Of a stretch of DNA of 45,646 nt, positions 19,815 to 30,795 are shown one piece after another; within the stretch, counting starts at the first letter, position 1, and every line of letters starts with the position of its first letter. Source of the DNA: Phlegmacium glaucopus (taxonomy: Eukaryota; Basidiomycota; Agaricomycetes; Agaricales; Cortinariaceae); contig MU130360.1 of NCBI GenBank assembly GCA_015039465.1, positions 307,177-352,822 of the forward strand. Direction: 5' to 3'. The notes under the pieces are model-generated. The model saw nothing but the letters and a program-made list of their open reading frames with translations. It ran no database searches and was not told the DNA's origin. The translations under genes were made by a program, and so were the position numbers.

Positions 19815-19960
19815 TGTGTTGTTTTTTGGAGGATGAGGTTTTTTGAGTAGAGGTTACCGAAGTGAGGAATCATCCCCAGTCGCCGACAGTCTTTATACCA
19901 CGGAAACCTCGCACGGACCATCACATGGCCTCGAGGGTCTCGGCCTTGACAGGGAGGTAC

Positions 19961-20544
19961 TGTTACATTCCGTTATATGTTACTCCGGTCCAGCTCCGTC
20001 GGAGTTGTTTCCGGTAGTCCGTACTCCGTACAGTGCCTTCCCTTATATCCCGAACTACTCTTTCTATGTTCAACTCCGAGACTTCTCCGTGTCATTCCAG
20101 TTCCTCCGACTATACTCCAAACCCGTTATCACTTCTTCGCCACTACCACTATTCTTTGTCATCATCTTTCCCATCATCAGTCAGCACACCAGCCATGGAT
20201 TATTCACCCAAGAATGCAGGACCTATCCCGGGAGCAGAACGCAGCACTTATATTTATATTCTATATTTCGGTTGCAATTCCTTTTATATTTAAAGTACTC
20301 GAACTTGTATGTTTTCCCTTAGTTCGAATATCAACTTAGTTCCCCTCCTCTTGTTCCTCTAAGTCACTGAGGTCTTCCGACTTGTTACTTTCTTCTTCCA
20401 TTCCGAAATCAGGACACCTTAGGAGCTGGGTGGCACAGCACATACGCTGAGGCCAACGTCCTTTCCGGGTTACTGTTCCGGTTCCGTTCCATCCATTCCG
20501 GAGTAACTCCGACGTGACTTCTCCTCTTTTGCTTAAACTTAACA
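19961..20544 (+). repeat. 3' LTR of the Gypsy element (584 bp)
   Basis: TG..CA repeat matching 12987-13573, preceded by a purine-rich CAGGGAGG at about 19951 that could prime plus-strand synthesis and followed by the duplication AGTTC (20545-20549). Confidence 0.93.
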
Positions 20545-20549
20545 AGTTC

Positions 20550-22340
20550 GGTCCAAAGATTTTGGGCTGTCTGTTCGGTTCTCGGTTCTCAATTTTCTAG
20601 TTTTTGAGAACCGAACTTTCTGATGGTATTTTTTTCTAAAATTTCCATAGAGAATTGATGATTTTATATTAATTATAATCTACAAATGTTGTTAGGCGCC
20701 AGACCCAATGCTTTGGGAGTCAGACTTTGAAAAGTCTCATTGCACAACAACAACACCAATGACTCCAGCAACAATGCCAACGACTCTAGCAACAACACCA
20801 ACAACACCAACAACCCAGGAAGTTACTATAAGTTTGAGTAAGTCCCTTATTTTAATGCACTACGATAATGATGACAACTCTTGGGTTTCTTATTCCATTT
20901 TACAATGACAGCGGCGATGAGCCACACCACCTCGCCACATCATGATGATGAGCACGAACGAACCAAAGACAACAAACAAAGGAATGAACAAATGATGACA
21001 GCAAATGATTAGACGACAACAACAAATGATTGGACGACAACAACAAACAGATAAACGATGACAACAAACAGATGGACGGCAATGATGAATGAATGAAGTA
21101 ACGGCAGTATACAGGGACGGCTCAACACAAGCATAACAATGATGACGACAGTCATATCAGGCCATTACTCACTGCAGGCACCACTACCGATGACAACGAC
21201 TGTCGCCACATCAAACAACGGCGAGGACTACGACCACGACCATCACTTGCACCACCCGAGTGTTAATGGCAACCATACCGTGGCTTCAGAGCAGACCATA
21301 ACTACGGTACGGGTTTTGGAAAGCAACAGCTGTAGGTCTACGGTAGTCCACAGCCATATCTGGTAGTACGGGTTTAGCGTTAATGTGAGCGTTCAACTTT
21401 GCCCATCGCAGCGTTAAGTATTTACCATCGTCATCAATCAGACTGCCCATGACCGCCGAGTCTCTACTTTGGCTTCCACCTTGGCAAACAATGATCTCGC
21501 TCCTGTAAGTGTTCCGGCCGCTGGCGTTAATGTGAGTATTCGACTCATCCCATTACATCCATAATTACTCAATTATCATCATCAAGCAGACTACCCAGAC
21601 AACAATGGCGACAGCCAGACAACAATGGTGACGGCCAGACAACGATGGCAACGGCCATAGCAGACCACCACTCACTTGTGGCCACCACTACTGACGACAA
21701 CAACCATCACCATGTTGAACGACGGCGAGGACCACGACTCGACCATCACTTGCACCACTACGACCCTCCTGTTAGACACCTCTGCCCTTGTTTTAAACGC
21801 CCATCAGTTGTTTTTCTTTTTTTATTATTAACTCTATGGACAGCTACAATTGACATATGATGTGTATGACACATATGATGCCCAGGACCCATCCAAGCAA
21901 CACCTAAGAACATCCCCACCACCTGCAACAACCTCGTGAGGTTTTTTTCTAATTTTCATTTAATTCTAATGAAAACTACGACAGATAAATGGCGACAAAC
22001 AAATGATGGTTGAATACAATAGGCTACAATAAGAACAACAACAACCCACCATGGGTTTATTCTAGTAGGCTACTATGTGTACGTAATAATGAATTAACAA
22101 TATGTATTACCACCAAAAGAAAAAAATGTAAGGAAATTGAATGGATAAAACACATTCTCAGCATTTGCAAGGTTTACAAGGTTTTTTGTTTCGGTTCGAC
22201 GGTCCGAACCGGTTCTAGAACTGAACTGAACTGTGAGAACCAGTTCTATCGGTTCTGGTTCTGGTTCCAGTTCAGTTCAGCAGGGGACCCTTCGGTTCGG
22301 TTCTTGGTTCTTCAAAAATGGTTGAAGAACCGAACTGAAC
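20550..22340. other. Right part of the hAT-like element, non-coding
   Basis: GGTTCTCGGTTC/GAGAACCGAAC inverted phrases occur at 20560-20612. A long CAACGAC/CAACAAC low-complexity region follows from 20740 to 21800, in which 21130-21270 and 21590-21770 are diverged direct repeats (GGCGAGGAC.ACGAC..GACCATCACTTGCACCAC). AT-rich DNA and a dense GAACCGAACTGAACC subterminal block follow at 22180-22345. No transposase or other gene is supported. Confidence 0.55.
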
Positions 22341-22358
22341 CGAACTTCGGTAACACTA

Positions 22359-22366
22359 TTATGGAC
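22359..22366. repeat. Target-site duplication TTATGGAC (right)
   Basis: Exact copy of 12894-12901 adjoining the right terminus ..GGTAACACTA. Confidence 0.85.
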
Positions 22367-22779
22367 GCATCAACTACATCTCCCATTATGTCAGAGGCTT
22401 TGTCATTGTTGTTGTGGCTATGGACCCACAATTTTTCACTTCAGTCATCTATCTTGCCATCCCTCACTCTTGGATCACACTCAGTCCCCTATCCTCAATT
22501 ATCTACCTCTTATCTTAACATTCACTGCCAAAACCATCATTCACGCAGTACCTGAAGCCTTCCCACCCTCTTTATGACAATTTAGGAAGTCCAGGAGGAT
22601 CACGACTAAGCAGGAGTTGCAGATGAATCAGCAGCAGAGGATTATTCTCGCAGTGTGTCAAGTGTTATCAAGGCTGTGCGACATGGGATCATGGGCAAGT
22701 AGTATTTTCTCAGGAACAAGGCTGTGCCTTTCAAGTGTTGACTCAGGACCTTTCACATGTTTGACATGACCACACGCTG
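22367..22779. other. Right flank of the hAT-like insertion, unassigned
   Basis: No gene is recognised. This continues the locus interrupted after 12893. Confidence 0.3.
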
Positions 22780-23525
22780 ATAGGACCCAGGAGATGTCTA
22801 GGGATGTAAACGCACCATTTTTGTGGTTTCACAACCTTCGCAGTATACTTGTGGATGCTCACAGATCCTTGCGGATGCTCACATATCATTGCAGATACTT
22901 GCAGATCATTGCAGGTCATTGCAGGTCATTGCAGGTCATTGCACATACTTGCACATACTTGCAGCTCATCGCAGAACACTTGCAGATCATTGCAGATGCT
23001 TGCAGTCATCACCAACATTCACATTATCATTCGCAGTTGCCAGCTGTTCTTGCAATCATTAAACACAACTCAAACAAAGGTCACTCAGGTGACTGTATTA
23101 CTCATCACCTTTATTTTTATCTTGTCTCCTTTATTTGGCTCTTATCTCCTATGTTTCATTACCAATTTACCGGATCCATGTGACTCCGCTTTAACCCACA
23201 TTTTACATTCTTGTTTCACCTTTCCGCACTTAGCTTTGCTAGTTACTATATTATTAGCAGTAGCAAGTAGGGTAATGGGGAGATAGAGGAGAACAGACAA
23301 AATTACCACAGTTTTGATCCCACCTTTGGAACATCATACTAAGCTACTCTTGCACTCCTTTAAAAATCATCCTGCACACTTCGCTTTTTCTGCGCATTAT
23401 CTCGCACTTTAAAGCGAACCTTCGCACCTCATAAAACCTCACTTTCACCTATTGAAGAGAACTACATCAACTCCACAAACTACATAACTACTTGCGGTCT
23501 GTCCCCACTGCAGGTACATCAACGC
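22780..23525 (+). mobile_element. Truncated 5' part of a Ngaro/DIRS-like element
   Basis: It is diverged but colinear with 24780-25665 of the larger element: GATAGGACCCA, ACCTTCGCAGTATA, ATGTGACTcCGCTTTA, CAGTAGCAAGTAGG, GTTTTGATCCCA and CTTGCGGTCTG..CCC.C.GCAGGTACATCA appear in the same order. It ends where the second copy would enter gag. It contains a GCAGGTCATT/GCAGATCATT run at 22890-22990. No coding. Confidence 0.65.
22890..22995 (+). repeat. GCAGGTCATT microsatellite-like run
   Basis: About ten degenerate 10-mers (GCAGATCATT, GCAGGTCATT, GCACATACTT) in tandem within the truncated Ngaro-like copy. Confidence 0.7.
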
Positions 23526-23945
23526 CTATGGAGTTGATATATTTTTGCTATTGGACTATGTACACTGCCTTCTCTTCTTTTCTCTCACACTTTGACACTT
23601 GAGAGTTTTTTTATTGTTCCTTCTTCTATTCCATTGTTCTTTTCTTCTTGCAGCTGTCCTCTCTTTATCTTTCTTCCTTTGACAGTGCGTACTTCTTTCT
23701 TTTTTATTGTTCTACATAGCCTCATCCTTAGGGTATAAATACTGCTCTTTTGTACCAGGATAGGTCAGCCAGTATAGTTAGAATACCCCGTCAAAGATGG
23801 AGGAGCAAAATGTAAAAATGTACCATCATAGACCCAGCAGTGGACTAAGCTGATGCTGGGAATACGTCCATCATTGACCCATAAGCTGATGCCCCTACAC
23901 ATATGGGGTGTAATGGGTGCAGGTGAGCACTAATTGGGTACCCAA
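23526..23945. other. Unassigned intergenic sequence
   Basis: Pyrimidine-rich, with no recognisable gene. It includes a TATAAATACTGC promoter-like stretch near 23736. Confidence 0.3.
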
Positions 23946-24395
23946 ACCAATTATCTACTCAAAAACTAGCCAGAAAATGGTTTCTGGCTGGGCACTCGGG
24001 ATACCCCAGGACCAGCCAGAAAACATGTTCTGGGCTGGGCACTTGGGCATTCGGGATATCACCCGAATACTAGCCATTTGGGATACCACCCAAATACCGA
24101 CCAGAATAAATGGTTCTGGCTGCCAGTGGGCATTCAGGATACAACCCAACGACCAGCCAGAACACACATTTCCTGGGCAGTGCTCAGGATATCATCCAAA
24201 ACCAGCCAGAAAACACATTCTGGCTGGGCATTTGGGCATTTGGGATGTCACCCAAATACCAGCCAGAAAAGACAGAACACAAATTTTCTGGCCAGTGCTC
24301 AGGATATTATCTGAGAACCAGCCAGAAAACATGTTCTGGCTGGGCATTCGGGCATCTGGGATATCACCTGAATACCAGCCAGAAATTTTATTCTA
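23946..24395 (+). repeat. Hairpin-repeat array 1 (CCAGCCAGAAAA..TTCTGGCTGG)
   Basis: Seven or so units of about 50-65 bp each contain ACCAGCCAGAAAACA followed by TGTTCTGGCTGGGC, an imperfect palindrome, separated by spacers such as CATTCGGGATATCACCC.AATA. The order of units is homologous and same-strand to 30800-31220. No protein is credible; open frames follow the repeat. Confidence 0.85.
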
Positions 24396-24779
24396 AGCAA
24401 ACACGAGAATCGAGTGAGAACATAGAATTTAGTCTATGAGAAAGATTCGGGTTGTGATGTGACCATCTCTTCCTTTCTTCACGGCCACAACCCCAACCTC
24501 GCGTTACACCTCCCTGCTTGCCATAAGAGCAGCTCTACTATTAATTTCATCTTAAAAAAATTGAAACAGAAGAAGGCCTTTTATAGGCAACCTAAGGAGA
24601 TTTTTATATAATACAAACTAAAAAAATTATTTTGAGAACTATGCCTAGAATCCAGTCCGATCCCAGCTTCTTAGAATGCCCTGACTTCGCGTCTCCCGTT
24701 TACATGGCAGCTCGGGCTCCTCTTATAAATTTAACCACCACTGAAGATCAAGCGATCCAGTTCTTAAAAGATATATGGG
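24396..24779. other. Unassigned sequence before the Ngaro-like element
   Basis: AT-rich sequence with no gene seen. Confidence 0.25.
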
Positions 24780-25460
24780 ATGCGGTGATAGGACCCATAT
24801 AACCTCTAGGTTCGTAGACTGGTTATTTTTGCGATTTAACAAACTTCGCAGTATATGCGAATACCTCGCGAGTACCAGTTTCTTTCGCACCATCATTTGC
24901 AGTTCTCGCACATCCTTTGCATCTCGCACAACATACTATAATCCCTGCATAACCTTTGCACATCACTTCTACGACCTTCGTGACTATCCAACGCACCCTC
25001 ATTCCTCTTCGCATTTCATACTTTGACATATCTTCAACCTCTCTCTATCAATACTGGACTTAGCCATTTCTTTCCTTCGCAACCATGCCTTCGCACAGCT
25101 TCTCTTTAATCTCGCAATCTTTCATGGCTCGCATACACATCCCTTTCACTGGTTTGATCATGGTCCGTGTTGTTTTCAACTTACTTTCTTTTAACTTTCT
25201 ATATATATTATTATTTTATCATCTCCTTCGAAACAGGAGGTCATGCAACTGACCTCCTTACTCATCACTTCTATTGTTATTCTATCCCCTATTTCTTTGT
25301 TACCAAACTACTGGGCCCATGTGACTTTGCATTAGCTCAATTTTTACATTACTGTTTCGCATACCTGCACCTGGCTAGCTTGTTACTCTTGTATTAAGTA
25401 CCTGTAGCAAGTAGGAGGCAAGGTGAACAAGAGACGGCCAGAGTTTTGATCCCATAAACT

Positions 25461-26429
25461 TTGCAGCAACGTTCTAAGTCAATAGTCTCATCCTTTAAGC
25501 TACTTTGCAAACCGCGTAATCATTCGCGAACTTCACTATCCTCGCGGTCTACTCTTCTTGCGTATTTCAATACCGCGGACTTCTCTTTAAATTCTATTGA
25601 GGAAATCTACATTAACCCCTCTGAACTATGTTACTACTTGCGGTCTGATCCCACCGCAGGTACATCAGCAGGCAACCAGGCAGATAGGATCAGGTGGTGT
25701 CAGCAGATTGACAATGACAATGACGCGCTAGCTGAACATAACTGGATCCAATCGGAGGCAGAACTCCTAAGAGTTCAGACCAAAATAGCAGATGCAGAGG
25801 CACTTTGAAAGGAGGAGATGAAGAAAAACAAGGTCAAATATACCCCAATTCCAGACAGAGACATTCCCACTATAACCCCAGTTATCACTTCTAATTACAC
25901 GATTAGAAAAATGGAAAAGGGTCTTTACGTTGAGTTGTGGTACTACACTAACGCTGGTTTAGACGATGCTTTACGGAGCTCGAGTAATATTGATGATGAA
26001 GCAATGGTTATGCTTCATCGTCCTGACGGCTCCTCTTCTTGGGTTCCCTCGGCATCCACTAGGGATGCTATTGGAGTTTTAGACGATAAACATATTTCCT
26101 GGAAAGATTTTTGTCAAGCGGCGCCGAGGATGATTGTTGCCATGGAAGAGGCTGATTGGCCACAGGACTGAGTCACAATGCTCACCAAGTTCTGGGGAAA
26201 CCTTCAAGTTCATGAACTCCGCTCTTCCAGGGACCCGCTTGATCAGAAGACCTTGATTCTCTACCAAGCTGAACAACGAAGACTCTGGCACCTTGCCATC
26301 GCTTCCCCCCACGGTGCCTACAATCTTTCTCGAATTAATGAAGAAATAATCAGAAAGACTCGTGAACGGGTGTATTGGGACGACCGCAAGCTCAAGGATA
26401 ATGAGAGGGATTATCGTGTTCGTGCTTTC
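25461..26429 (+). pseudogene. Ngaro-like Gag protein
   Basis: One reading frame (frame 3) carries the protein through two TGA stops, at 25806 (expected Arg in EAL-KEEMKKNK) and 26169 (expected Trp in WPQD-VTMLTKFW). Recognisable segments are YTPIPDRDIPTITP, LYVELWYYTNAGLDDAL, DDEAMVMLHRPDGSSSW, DISWKDFCQAAPRM-like sequence, KFWGNLQVH and AEQRRLWHLAIASPHGAYNLSRINEE, the typical gag of Agaricomycete tyrosine-recombinase retroelements. It is interrupted after DRKLKDNERDYR by a minisatellite. The start is uncertain. It presumably packaged element RNA. Confidence 0.7.
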
Positions 26430-26518
26430 TGTCTCTCCTCTTCAAATCCTCATCTAATAATTTTTTTTCCTTTTTCCTCTTTCCTCTCTCTCGTTACTCT
26501 TTCCTTCCTACAATCCTT

Positions 26519-26872
26519 GCCCATCCTTCTCCCTTGCTACAAATGCATGCCCGTCATGCTCCCTTGCTACAAACACATGCCCGTCCTTCTCTTGCTCTGT
26601 GCATGCCCGTCCTTCCCTTGCTACAACGCATGCCCGTCCTTCCCTTGCTACAATGCATGCCCGTCCTTCTCTCTTGCTACAATGCATGCCCGTCCTTCTC
26701 TCTTGCTCCATGCATGCCCGTCCTCCTCACTTGCTCCATGCATGCCCGTTCTTCTCTCTTGCTCCATGCATGCCCGTCCTCCTCACTTGCTCCATGCATG
26801 CCCGTTCTTCTCTCTTGCTCCATGCATGCCCGTCCTCCTCCTCTTTTATTGCTCCTTGCATGCCCATCCATC
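26519..26872 (+). repeat. GCATGCCCGTCC minisatellite inside gag
   Basis: About a dozen units of 25-29 bp (GCATGCCCGTCCTTCTCTCTTGCTCCAT) in two alternating variants (CTTGCTACAA and CTTGCTCCAT). All three frames are open because the unit lacks stops. It separates the gag core from the zinc-finger part. Confidence 0.9.
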
Positions 26873-26886
26873 AGTCTGATCAATGA

Positions 26887-27345
26887 TTGATGATCGCCCC
26901 TCCCCTTCCACAACGGAGAGCCACAGTCCAATCCGTTCCCCATCAGCCTTGTTGCCGTTCTGTTTCCCCAGACCGACACACTTCTTCCTCAAGGCAGTTC
27001 CCTCCTGAGAGATCCTTTGGTCCAAAGAAGCCGGATTTTCATACAGGCACATCTGGAAGGGTCTTCTCCGCATGTGCCGTATGTCTTGGCCATCATCCCC
27101 ACAAAGTCATCAACTGCAACACTTCAACGCTATGGGACAAAATCACTCCCGCGCTCGCAGTTCGAATGAACAAATCCCTTTCTATGCGGGATGGCAGGGC
27201 TCTCTGTGCAGACTGGCAACGAGCCTCAGGCTGTTCCAGCCCTTGCCATGACCCTCGTCACATTTGCTCCGGTTGCGCTTCCCCAGCTCACGGTGCTCAG
27301 AGCTGTCCTCGAGCAGAGAGGGCTCCGAGCTCTCACTCCATATAA
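26887..27345 (+). pseudogene. Ngaro-like zinc-finger (Gag C-terminal) protein
   Basis: About 150 residues in frame 1. They contain CAVCLGHHPHKVINC and, near the end, CADWQRASGCSSPCHDPRHICSGC followed by HGAQSCPRA, a cysteine/histidine-rich nucleic-acid-binding tail typical of this gag family. It overlaps the beginning of the RT frame (frame 2), which starts near 27330. Frame changes relative to the gag core reflect the inserted minisatellite or decay. Confidence 0.65.
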
Positions 27346-29250
27346 CCCAGAGGCTTGGCAGGACCTCTTATTCCAAGCTGGGCTTTTGGCCAAGTACCCC
27401 CATCTTCCTCAAAGTATGCGAACAGGATTCCATCTCAACTTCCCTAAAATCTCTATCACTCAAACTCCTCCTAACAAACTTGCCATCATTGAATTCACTG
27501 AGCAATTCAACAAAATCATTTCCCTCGAAATCCAAAAACAACGCTACATTGGTCCGCTTTCCCGGGAAGATGTCGAGTCTCTTATCGGTCCCTTTCAGTC
27601 TTCCCCTTTCTCCATTATTCCAAAACCAGGAAGGCCGGGCCTTTTTCGGGTATTGCAGAATTACTCTTTCCCCCACAATACCTCTCCTGAATTCCCCAAT
27701 CCCTCTATCAACTCATTCATTGACTCAGACGATTTCCCAACCACATGGGGTACTTTCACCATCATCTCACTTCTCATTTGTCAGCTACCTCCAGGATGAC
27801 AAGTTGCTACCCGTGATGTCGCTGAAGCCTACCGAACTATTCCTTTACACCCCTCTCAGTGGCCTGGAGCCGTTGTCCATATCGGAGAAAAGGTCTTTGG
27901 CATTGACTTGTATACCTGCTTCGGAGTGGCTCCCTCTGCTGAGGTATACAGTGTCGTTGCTGATGCTGGCACAGATGTACTCAGGTTCCGTGGAATCAGC
28001 CCATTGGCAAAATGGGTCGACGATCACGTATTCTTCCGGATCCTTATCAGACACCTCGACGAATATAACTGCCAGCGTCTTGCACGTCACGCGGACCTCT
28101 CAGCTCGAGGTCAACAACGCAATGGAGGTCGTCTATGGTACGGTGGCAGTCTTTTCCCAGATGGCACGCTCGATGAGCATGTTGAAGATTGTCAGTTCCC
28201 TTGCGTCGATCTGTCCAGGAGTTCCCCCCGTTCCATCGAAGATCAACAATATTCATACAACTTTGATGACATCGACCGCGTTTCCAGCCCTCTCGGAATT
28301 CCTTGGGAGCTCTCCAAAGACTCCCCTTTTTCCTCATCCACTTCATACATTGGCTTCCACTGGGACCTGGAAACGCTCACAGTTTCACTCAGCATTGAGA
28401 AAAGGAAGAAGTATCTTGCAGGCATCGAGGAATGGTCACTTCGGTCATCACACGTCCTCAATGACGTTCAGAAATTATATGGAAGACTACTACACGCTTC
28501 CCTTGTCGTCCCAGCAGGACGCGCTTACCTTACCGGTTTGGAATCCATGCTCGGTCTATGTAACGACCGTCCTTTTGTTCCATACTCACCAGTTAGGGGC
28601 ATCGCTTACGAGCTTGCTTGGTGGTCCTCGAGACTTTCCCAATCTGTCGTCTCCAGACCAATCCCTGAGCCTGTCTCCCTCATTGACCTTGATGCCTTCT
28701 CAGATGCAAGTTCTGGCATTGGCATTGGCATTGTCATCCAAGGGAAATGGAGAGCTTGGTGCCTCATTCCAGGCTGGCAGACCCTTGATGGCTCACGAGA
28801 TATCGGATGGGCCAAAGCGGTCGGCTTTGAACTTCTCATCAGGACCATCCCACGGTTTGTCGGTGTTAGCAGACACTTTAGGGCATACAGTGACAACAAG
28901 GGAGTCGTCGAGGGGTGGTGAAACAATAGAAGCAAGAGAAAAACTATCAATGGAGTATTCCGTTGCATCCACTCATTCCTCGAAGAATTTGGATATGCTT
29001 TCTCTATTCACACAGCCTACGTACCCAGTAAGTCCAACCCAGCAGATCCTCCTTCCAGAGGTATCTACCCCCCCGCCGAGTTGCTCCTACCCGAGATCCA
29101 TCTCCCATCTGATCTCAACAGGTTCATTATTGACTCTACCTACCCCTACAGTTCTACAGAACTCCGTCTCCTCCATGAGGGCCACTACCCCCCTGCCGTT
29201 GCACGATGCATTGTCGACTCTTTCAGGAGTACTGATGCCCGCAACTAGCC
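27330..29250 (+). pseudogene. Ngaro-like reverse transcriptase and RNase H
   Basis: Frame 2 reads NPEAWQDLLFQAGLLAKYPHLPQSMRTGF, IGPFQSSPFSIIPKPG, SINSFIDSDDFPTTWGTF, LPPG then TGA (27797-27799), then RDVAEAYRTIPLHPSQWPGAVV, FGVAPSAEVYSVVADA and KWVDDHVFFRI with the catalytic Asp pair at about 28019-28024. RNase H follows with DASSGIGIGI, DIGWAKAVGFELL and YSDNKGVVEGW, then TGA at 28919 where a second Trp is expected, and the frame continues NNRSKRKTINGVF, HTAYVPSKSNPADPPSRG to about 29245. It converts element RNA to DNA in this family. Two stops disable it. A long open frame 3 over the same DNA is a shadow. Confidence 0.75.
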
Positions 29251-29339
29251 AGCTTATACTACCGGTGATGAATCCCCCCTTTTCATTCCCTACCCCTTTG
29301 CCTTGTCCTCCTGACATCACTAATTCACATTTTTCAGCC

Positions 29340-30515
29340 ACTATCGATGTCACCCCATCTTCCACATCCTCAAGACGGGTTATATACTGCTCTGACCTTA
29401 CCCCTTCACTCTCGGACTTATGCCCGCACTGCCCAGCTCACAATCGTCTTCGTCTCTGGAAACCACTCTTTTCTCGATCCGCACCCGTAGATGGCCATTC
29501 GCGTGAAATCACTGAAGCCGACTTAGACCGTGTTATAATGGTCATCAACACTTCATGGCAGCCCTCCACTCGCGAAACTTACGGTGCCGGTCTCCTCGTG
29601 TTCCATGTGTTTTGTGATCTGCGGAGCGTTCCAGAGGCTCAGCGCTGTCCTGCCCTTCCCTTGCTTATGTTGACCTTCGTTTCCAGCTGCGCTGGTTTGT
29701 ACTCTGGAAAAACTCTTGCAAACTATTTTTACACTATCCGAGCATGGCATGTGTTACATGGCGCTCCATGGTTAATGAATACAGCTGAGATGAAAGCAGC
29801 CCTCGATGGGGCTACCCTCCTGGCCCCGCCTACGTCGAAGAGGCCAAAACGAGTCCCATTCACTACCCACATCATTGTCTCAATCGTATCGCGCCTCAAC
29901 TTAACCAAGCCCTTGGATGCAGCAGTACTTGCTTGCCTCACCACCACATTTTATTCAGCAGCTCAACTCGGCGAATTCACAGTCACATCTCTAAAAGCCT
30001 TCAACCCGGCCCATCATGTCAAGCCTTCTGATATTAGGAATGACCAAGATAGGCATGGTTTTCAAGTCACCGTCTTTGTGCTTCCTCGGACCAAGACCTC
30101 TCCTAACGGAGAGGACGTCTACTGGTCTGCTCAAGAGGGCTCTTCTGATCCGCAGCTCGCCCTAGCAAACCATCTTCTTGTCAACAAACCGCCTATCGAC
30201 AAGGCCTTTTTTTTTTCATGGAGGCACCCCCAGGGTCTCCGCCCTCTCACTCGTGGCGAGTTTCTCAAATGAATTAACGCAGTGGCAGCTGAGTTAGGTA
30301 TCAAATCCCTCAAGGGTCATGGCATTCGAATTGGGGTGACACTAGAGTACCTTTTACGAGGTATTCCTTTTGACGTGGTCAAATCCATTGGCAGGTGGTC
30401 GAGCGAAGCCTTCTTGCTTTACCTACGCCAGCACGTGGTGATTATCGCCCCTTATATGCAAGGTACTCCAGTTATGGAAGCCTTCACATGCTACACTATG
30501 CCCCCCCCTCGTTAA
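29340..30515 (+). pseudogene. Ngaro-like tyrosine recombinase
   Basis: Frame 3 encodes a SAM-like core-binding domain (SWQPSTRETYGAGLLVFHVFC, GKTLANYFYTIRAWHVLHGAPW) and a catalytic domain: RLNLTKPLDAAVLACLTTTFYSAAQLGEFT, LPRTKTS, HGIRIGVTLEYLLRGIPFDVVK, GRWSSEAFLLYLRQH with the nucleophilic Tyr. The first catalytic Arg (usually ARLGE) is Gln, CAA at 29964-29966, and a TGA at 30270 replaces an expected Arg in GEFLK-INAVA. Both changes are C-to-T or G-to-A at a former CGA, so the enzyme is inactivated. The family joins circular element DNA to target sites. Confidence 0.78.
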
Positions 30516-30795
30516 TTATCACTTGGTGAGTTTTTCCCTCAAAGCCCATTTCCTAGATTAGGGGTGTCTAAGACTTTGCTTGTCGCATCTCTGGGCTCCT
30601 TATACCCGGGAACCACAGCTCATCTTAGATTGTCTTTTTTCATAGTTCTGGGCCCTTGTTTCAGTCAAAAAACCCTTCGGGTTTTTGCCCCAACTTAAAT
30701 CTACTCTCAGCTATTTACACTATCATTTATTCTACTCCCATTGATCTCGTAGATCAATTTTCTCCTTTAAAATATCACACCCTTCGCTCGCATAG
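30516..30795 (+). other. 3' tail of the Ngaro-like element
   Basis: Non-coding. It includes the perfect short hairpin AAAAACCCTTCGGGTTTTT at 30667-30685. The end of the element is not defined. Confidence 0.35.

Larger units (their letters stand above)
12987..20544 (+). mobile_element. Full-length Ty3/Gypsy chromovirus (7558 bp)
   Basis: Two LTRs, a 5-bp duplication AGTTC, intact gag, intact pol with protease, reverse transcriptase, RNase H, integrase and a terminal chromodomain define a complete fungal chromovirus. An unusual 1.4-kb region between pol and the 3' LTR holds an antisense gene. It is inserted in the left subterminal repeat of the hAT-like element, so it arrived later. It appears capable of coding every needed protein; activity cannot be judged. 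Confidence 0.93.
12902..22358. mobile_element. hAT-like non-autonomous element, 9.46 kb with nested Gypsy
   Basis: The left terminus TAGTGATGCCAAAGTTTGG and the reverse complement of the right end, TAGTGTTACCGAAGTTCGG, form terminal inverted repeats beginning TAGTG, as is usual for hAT. Both ends are flanked by the perfect 8-bp duplication TTATGGAC. Both subterminal regions are packed with GGTTCGGTTC/GAACCGAAC-type repeats (12905-12985, 20545-20620, 22180-22350). Without the Gypsy insertion (12987-20544 plus one 5-bp duplication) about 1.9 kb remains. No transposase is seen in that remainder, so mobilisation would need a helper. Confidence 0.8.
24780..30780 (+). mobile_element. Decayed Ngaro/DIRS-like tyrosine-recombinase retroelement
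   Basis: In order on the plus strand: a non-coding leader (24780-25460), a gag-like frame, a zinc-finger protein, reverse transcriptase with RNase H, and a tyrosine recombinase ending at 30515, then about 260 bp of tail. Use of a tyrosine recombinase rather than a DDE integrase defines the DIRS order. The absence of a methyltransferase domain and the fungal host favour the Ngaro group. Boundaries are approximate because the split repeats were not resolved. Confidence 0.75.

Noticed and set aside
27264..29250. 1002-codon open frame over the Ngaro reverse transcriptase
   Set aside because: The RT motifs are in frame 2; this frame 3 stretch is a shadow until the recombinase begins near 29340.
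25461..30515. TGA reassigned as a sense codon
   Set aside because: The Gypsy and host genes use standard code, and a catalytic Arg is also mutated, so decay explains the TGAs.
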